The notes beneath the pieces were generated by a model. The model ran no database searches, was not told where the DNA came from, and worked only from the letters and a program-made list of their open reading frames with translations. Positions 13,545-16,350 of a stretch of DNA of 16,350 nucleotides are shown piece after piece. The stretch comes from Micavibrio sp. UBA1672 (GTDB lineage: Bacteria; Pseudomonadota; Alphaproteobacteria; Micavibrionales; Micavibrionaceae): the NCBI GenBank assembly GCA_002320665.1, contig DCKO01000071.1, positions 1 to 16,350 on the forward strand. Reading direction: 5' to 3'. Each line of letters starts with the position of its first letter. The first letter of the stretch is position 1. The translations under genes and the position numbers were made by a program.

Positions 13545-14543
13545 TTATGAGTTAAAAGGGGTCAGGTCATCAGAAATATATGTGCCGTCATCACATTTTT
13601 GTAAGGTTCCTGCGACCATGTATCTGTTTCTCATGATGCTGTCACCAATTTGATTGATCAAGGCGCTGGATTTTTTGAACATAATTGTTATTGGACTGCC
13701 GTTGAGTTCGGCATTTACAGCAATTCGACCCTGATCATCGGATGCTGTTTTCTTCAGGCTTGTTTGAAATTCTTCAACCACATCGATTTCCGGCTTTCTC
13801 AAGCATTCTTGCGGGTCGAGATTATCATCAGTTCTAAAGTTGATGTTTTGTTGCTGGAAGGTCTCAACGATGGAAGGCGGTTTTTTTTGCTGCTTTCCGT
13901 TTAAGGATAATGTTTTCCTTTGTGGTAGGGTGCTTTGTAGACGCGCAACCATGACGTCATTGCAGATTCTTCTGGCTTTGCCGCGGACAGTCAAAACACT
14001 ATCATGCTGTTCGGTTTGCTGGAGTGCGCCATCGAAACCCTTATAGGTCGGATTTTTTTTGAGAATTCTTTCTATCTGATCCAGCGCATATGTTCGGGTT
14101 AGCTGATCGCATTCTTTTCTGTCATCAAGGCTGTGGTTAAGGGCTAGGGGATAAAAGCTCCCTGGATCATTGAAGGATTCTCCTGTAGATTGTTTTCCCA
14201 TATTGATGGCTTTTTGAATTGTATCCAGAATTTCGACCTTAACGCGGTGTGATAGTTTTTGGTGCGGGTTGGCTGGATTTTTCGGGTGGGTTAAAAGTTC
14301 CGAAAGTTCTTTTTCAAAAATATAGGCATCATCTTGTGCATTCATGATATCAAGCATGACATTTATTGCCGCCATTTTGTTTGCATCGCGCGGGTCGCTC
14401 TCTGCTAGTCCGGCCAAAACCGGAAACAGCATCGGGTCTTGCACTTGCTGAATGTTTTTAATAGCCCGAAAGCGATGCTGATGCTTTTTGCTGGAAGCAT
14501 CGGCAATAATTGAAGCATTGCTTGCTATGGTACTGGTTGGCAT
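13545..14543 (-). CDS. Hypothetical 332-residue protein, unrecognised
   Basis: The first 20 residues are Ser/Thr/Ala-rich and look disordered, with no signal peptide. Residues about 22-115 look like a short helical-repeat domain: paired helices with FRAIKNIQQVQDPMLFPVLAGLAES and AAINVMLDIMNAQDD recall HEAT-like units, though I see no regular repeat. A Lys/Gln/Pro-rich linker lies around 205-225. The C-terminal part (about 265-325) is more strand-like and includes GRIAVNAELNGSPITIMF. There is no catalytic motif and I cannot name a family. The ATG (14541-14543) has GGTGATAAGAG upstream and a promoter-like pair beyond that. The ICMT-like gene follows on the same strand. Confidence 0.74.
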   Translation of the reverse strand: MPTSTIASNASIIADASSKKHQHRFRAIKNIQQVQDPMLFPVLAGLAESDPRDANKMAAINVMLDIMNAQDDAYIFEKELSELLTHPKNPANPHQKLSHRVKVEILDTIQKAINMGKQSTGESFNDPGSFYPLALNHSLDDRKECDQLTRTYALDQIERILKKNPTYKGFDGALQQTEQHDSVLTVRGKARRICNDVMVARLQSTLPQRKTLSLNGKQQKKPPSIVETFQQQNINFRTDDNLDPQECLRKPEIDVVEEFQTSLKKTASDDQGRIAVNAELNGSPITIMFKKSSALINQIGDSIMRNRYMVAGTLQKCDDGTYISDDLTPFNS

Positions 14544-14573
14544 TATTTACTCTTATCACCGTAATAAAATATT

Positions 14574-14601
14574 ATTATCTTTAGGGATGGCAATTTGTCA
14601 C
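14574..14601 (-). promoter_or_regulatory. Putative promoter of the 332-residue unknown gene
   Basis: On the minus strand GTGACA (14596-14601), a 16-nt spacer and GATAAT (14574-14579), each one base from consensus, would start RNA near 14567. The -35 is part of a GTCAC-TTT-GTGAC hairpin-like inverted repeat (14597-14609), which could be an operator. Confidence 0.42.
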
Positions 14602-14621
14602 AAAGTGACCGGATTTGTCAA

Positions 14622-15473
14622 TTATTCGTTCCAGTCAATATCGGCAAGTGGTTCATACCAATCACGGATCATGCCGGCCTCATGACGGGAAGGGTGGTTA
14701 AAGGGGCGTTTCAGACGGCCTTTGAAATAGGTTTTAACCAGTTCCTGCCAGTAATCCTGCACGTCATGTCCATAGAATTTGCACCAATATTCGAACCAGA
14801 GCGTTCCGGCGCGCACATGGGTGATTTCATCATCATGAATGATTTGTAGCATATTGACGGTTTTATCATCATTTTGCTTTTTCATGGTTTCGATCATGGC
14901 GGGGGTGACATCCAACCCTCTGGCCTCCAGCACCATAGGGACGATGGCTAGGCGGGCGGCAAAGTCATGGGCTGTGCGCTCCGAAGCTTCCCACAAACCA
15001 TCATGGGCAGGCAGATCACCATAGCTTGCGCCAAAATCATTGAGGCGTTCTTCAAGCATGAGGAAATGCTTGGCTTCGTCATCGGCGACTTTCAGCCAGT
15101 CTTCATAGAACTCGACGGGCAGGGTGAAGCTTTCCGTATTTGCCTGATTCTCTTGGGCCAGATTTGAAAACCGCGCGATGATATCCCAAGCCAGATCAAT
15201 TGCGTTTAACTCGATATGCGCCAGAGCATGGAAAAGGGCAATCTTGGCTCTGGTCGAGCCAGCCTTGCCGCGTGCGGGCATATCAAAGGGGTGCTTTAGC
15301 TCCGGTCTTTCGGGGCGGGCAGGGCGCTCTGGCGGGGTGGCTTGTCCAATAGTGGTGATTTCTTTATCCTGCCAGCTTTTTGCGTGTGCGCGCGTTTTAT
15401 GGGCTTTATCTGTTGCCTTGGTAGTTTGCAGAACATCCAGTGCGGCGGTGCACAATGTTAGGTTTGTACTCAT
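14622..15473 (-). CDS. DUF455 ferritin-like protein
   Basis: This 283-residue protein matches the DUF455 family, a ferritin-like four-helix bundle predicted to bind two metal ions. Probable ligands occur in helix order: E88 in AHIELNAIDLAWD, E133 and H136 in DDEAKHF, E183 in VLEARGLDVTP, and E216 and H219 in HDDEITHVRAG. The N-terminal 70 residues are Pro/Arg/Glu-rich (PPERPARPERPEL near 47-59) and probably extended, leading into the core. The C-terminus has RPFNHPSRHEAGM, also typical of the family. The reaction is not established; relatives in the ferritin-like superfamily include oxygenases such as MiaE. It starts 19 nt after the stop of the GST-like gene, with a poor ribosome-binding site of its own, so coupled expression is likely. 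Confidence 0.92.
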   Translation of the reverse strand: MSTNLTLCTAALDVLQTTKATDKAHKTRAHAKSWQDKEITTIGQATPPERPARPERPELKHPFDMPARGKAGSTRAKIALFHALAHIELNAIDLAWDIIARFSNLAQENQANTESFTLPVEFYEDWLKVADDEAKHFLMLEERLNDFGASYGDLPAHDGLWEASERTAHDFAARLAIVPMVLEARGLDVTPAMIETMKKQNDDKTVNMLQIIHDDEITHVRAGTLWFEYWCKFYGHDVQDYWQELVKTYFKGRLKRPFNHPSRHEAGMIRDWYEPLADIDWNE

Positions 15474-15492
15474 AATTATACAGTCTAGTTGT

Positions 15493-16251
15493 TTAGGCTG
15501 CCTTGTCTTGTTCGTTTTGTGTGCTTGCGAAATCCCCGTTATAAACCAGCTTTTGAAAGTTTTCCGCGTGGCGGCAGAGATTCTTCAGCTCTTGTGTGCC
15601 CAGCTTTAGTGGGGTTTCAACAGGTGGTCGTATAATGTTGATAACAAAGGCGTGTGCCCAGATATCCAGCAAGCCAGGCTGGTTTTGACCAAAGAACCAT
15701 TGATTATGCCCTAAAAGGTCGGATAGGGCGCGTAGCATTTTATTGCCAATTTCGTAAACTTCTTCTTCGTTGTGGCGGCCTGTTCCTTGGGCGTAGATGC
15801 TTTTGATCATGCCCTTACGGATGTGTTTGGCAAATAAGTCCATGATAAAAGCAGGACTGCCGGAAAAGAATATAGGTTTTACGATGCGCCAACCGCGATC
15901 ATCAACCCAACGCGAATAAACGGCGGGCCAGTATAGCCCTTCATCGAGCATCACACGAAAAGCCAGTGATATTGCTTTTTGCTCTGTGGTTAGGGAACGA
16001 TCCATATCGATTGTATGTTCTTTGCACAGGCGTTCAATAATAAGTGTTGAATCGCCCATGACCTCGCCGGATTCAAAAACCACGTATGGTACTTTTTTCT
16101 TCGGTGATTTTCGATAAGTTGATTTTGGATCAAAATTTTTGGTTTCATAAGGAATATTATTAAGCCGCAGGAAGCTTTCAAGTTTTACACAAAACGGGCT
16201 AGGGTCGGCTAAACCCCATTGCGGGCCAAATTTATGCAAAGTGACGGCCAT
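15493..16251 (-). CDS. Glutathione S-transferase family protein, FAXC/metaxin-like
   Basis: This 252-residue protein has a thioredoxin-like GST N-terminal domain (about 1-80) with SPFCVKLESFLRLNNIPYE (C21 at the start of the first helix), then KKVPYVVFESGEVMGDSTLIIERL, where the cis-Pro P55 and G66-D67-S68 match the glutathione-binding pattern. The C-terminal all-helical domain (about 85-235) contains NQWFFGQNQPGLLDIWAHAFV. The SPFC motif and overall pattern fit the FAXC/metaxin (GST_N_4/GST_C_6-like) branch more than classical detoxifying GSTs. Some relatives handle toxic small molecules and others act in protein import, so the activity is open. An excellent ribosome-binding site (AAGGAGATATA) precedes the ATG. 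It is the first gene of a pair with the DUF455 gene. Beyond its start, 16252-16350 shows no gene. Confidence 0.9.
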   Translation of the reverse strand: MAVTLHKFGPQWGLADPSPFCVKLESFLRLNNIPYETKNFDPKSTYRKSPKKKVPYVVFESGEVMGDSTLIIERLCKEHTIDMDRSLTTEQKAISLAFRVMLDEGLYWPAVYSRWVDDRGWRIVKPIFFSGSPAFIMDLFAKHIRKGMIKSIYAQGTGRHNEEEVYEIGNKMLRALSDLLGHNQWFFGQNQPGLLDIWAHAFVINIIRPPVETPLKLGTQELKNLCRHAENFQKLVYNGDFASTQNEQDKAA

Positions 16252-16350
16252 TATATCTCCTTGGTAATCTTCTATGTTCCTAGTTAAAAACGGGATATAG
16301 CATAATGTTTAAAAATCTTGCTGTACAGGCACATTAATGCTTGACGTCTT

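Noticed and set aside
15178..15609. 143-residue plus-strand frame
   Set aside because: It is antisense to the DUF455 and GST-like genes and spans their junction with no start signal.
16341..16346. Plus-strand TTGACG at the right edge as a -35 box
   Set aside because: No -10 can be seen before the window ends.

Overview
The window looks like chromosomal DNA of a moderately AT-rich Gram-negative bacterium, most likely an alphaproteobacterium. The support is an 892-residue AcnA-type aconitase, a standalone CheZ phosphatase, a DUF455 ferritin-like protein, a FAXC/metaxin-like glutathione S-transferase and a secreted AHL-lactonase-type enzyme. The order cannot be fixed by eye. Seven of the seventeen clear genes match no family I recognise, as expected for a poorly sampled lineage. 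There are no rRNA or tRNA genes, CRISPR arrays, transposases, integrases or phage structural genes.

Layout. Positions 1-348 hold the end of a possible upstream gene, joined by an ATGA overlap to a small acidic protein that may be an immunity protein. Positions 349-697 carry no protein gene. On the minus strand they show a promoter-like pair, a short hairpin and a good intrinsic terminator, which together suggest an orphan small RNA of about 120 nt; two perfect palindromes follow. Positions 698-3068 are a three-gene minus-strand cluster led by a predicted cytoplasmic HEXXH zinc protease with a Gln-rich tail. Divergent from it, 3369-4935 holds two unrecognised plus-strand genes, followed at 5038 by the secreted metallo-beta-lactamase-fold lactonase.

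Positions 5907-7519 hold a small possible winged-helix protein, a YafY-type HTH-WYL regulator and a divergent NTF2/SnoaL-like protein. A perfect 13-bp inverted repeat lies between the two divergent genes, with a -10-like hexamer 3-4 bp outside each end. This is the most convincing regulatory module in the window. acnA (7609-10287, minus) follows with its own intrinsic terminator.

The remainder is all on the minus strand: cheZ with a FliM-like CheY-binding tail, an unknown protein plus DUF3137 membrane protein pair, an isoprenylcysteine-methyltransferase-like membrane enzyme downstream of an unknown 332-residue protein, and a GST-like/DUF455 pair 19 nt apart.

I found no clearly novel multi-gene system. 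The best leads are the WYL/NTF2 operator, the sRNA candidate, the protease-led unknown operon and the possible immunity protein at the left edge.
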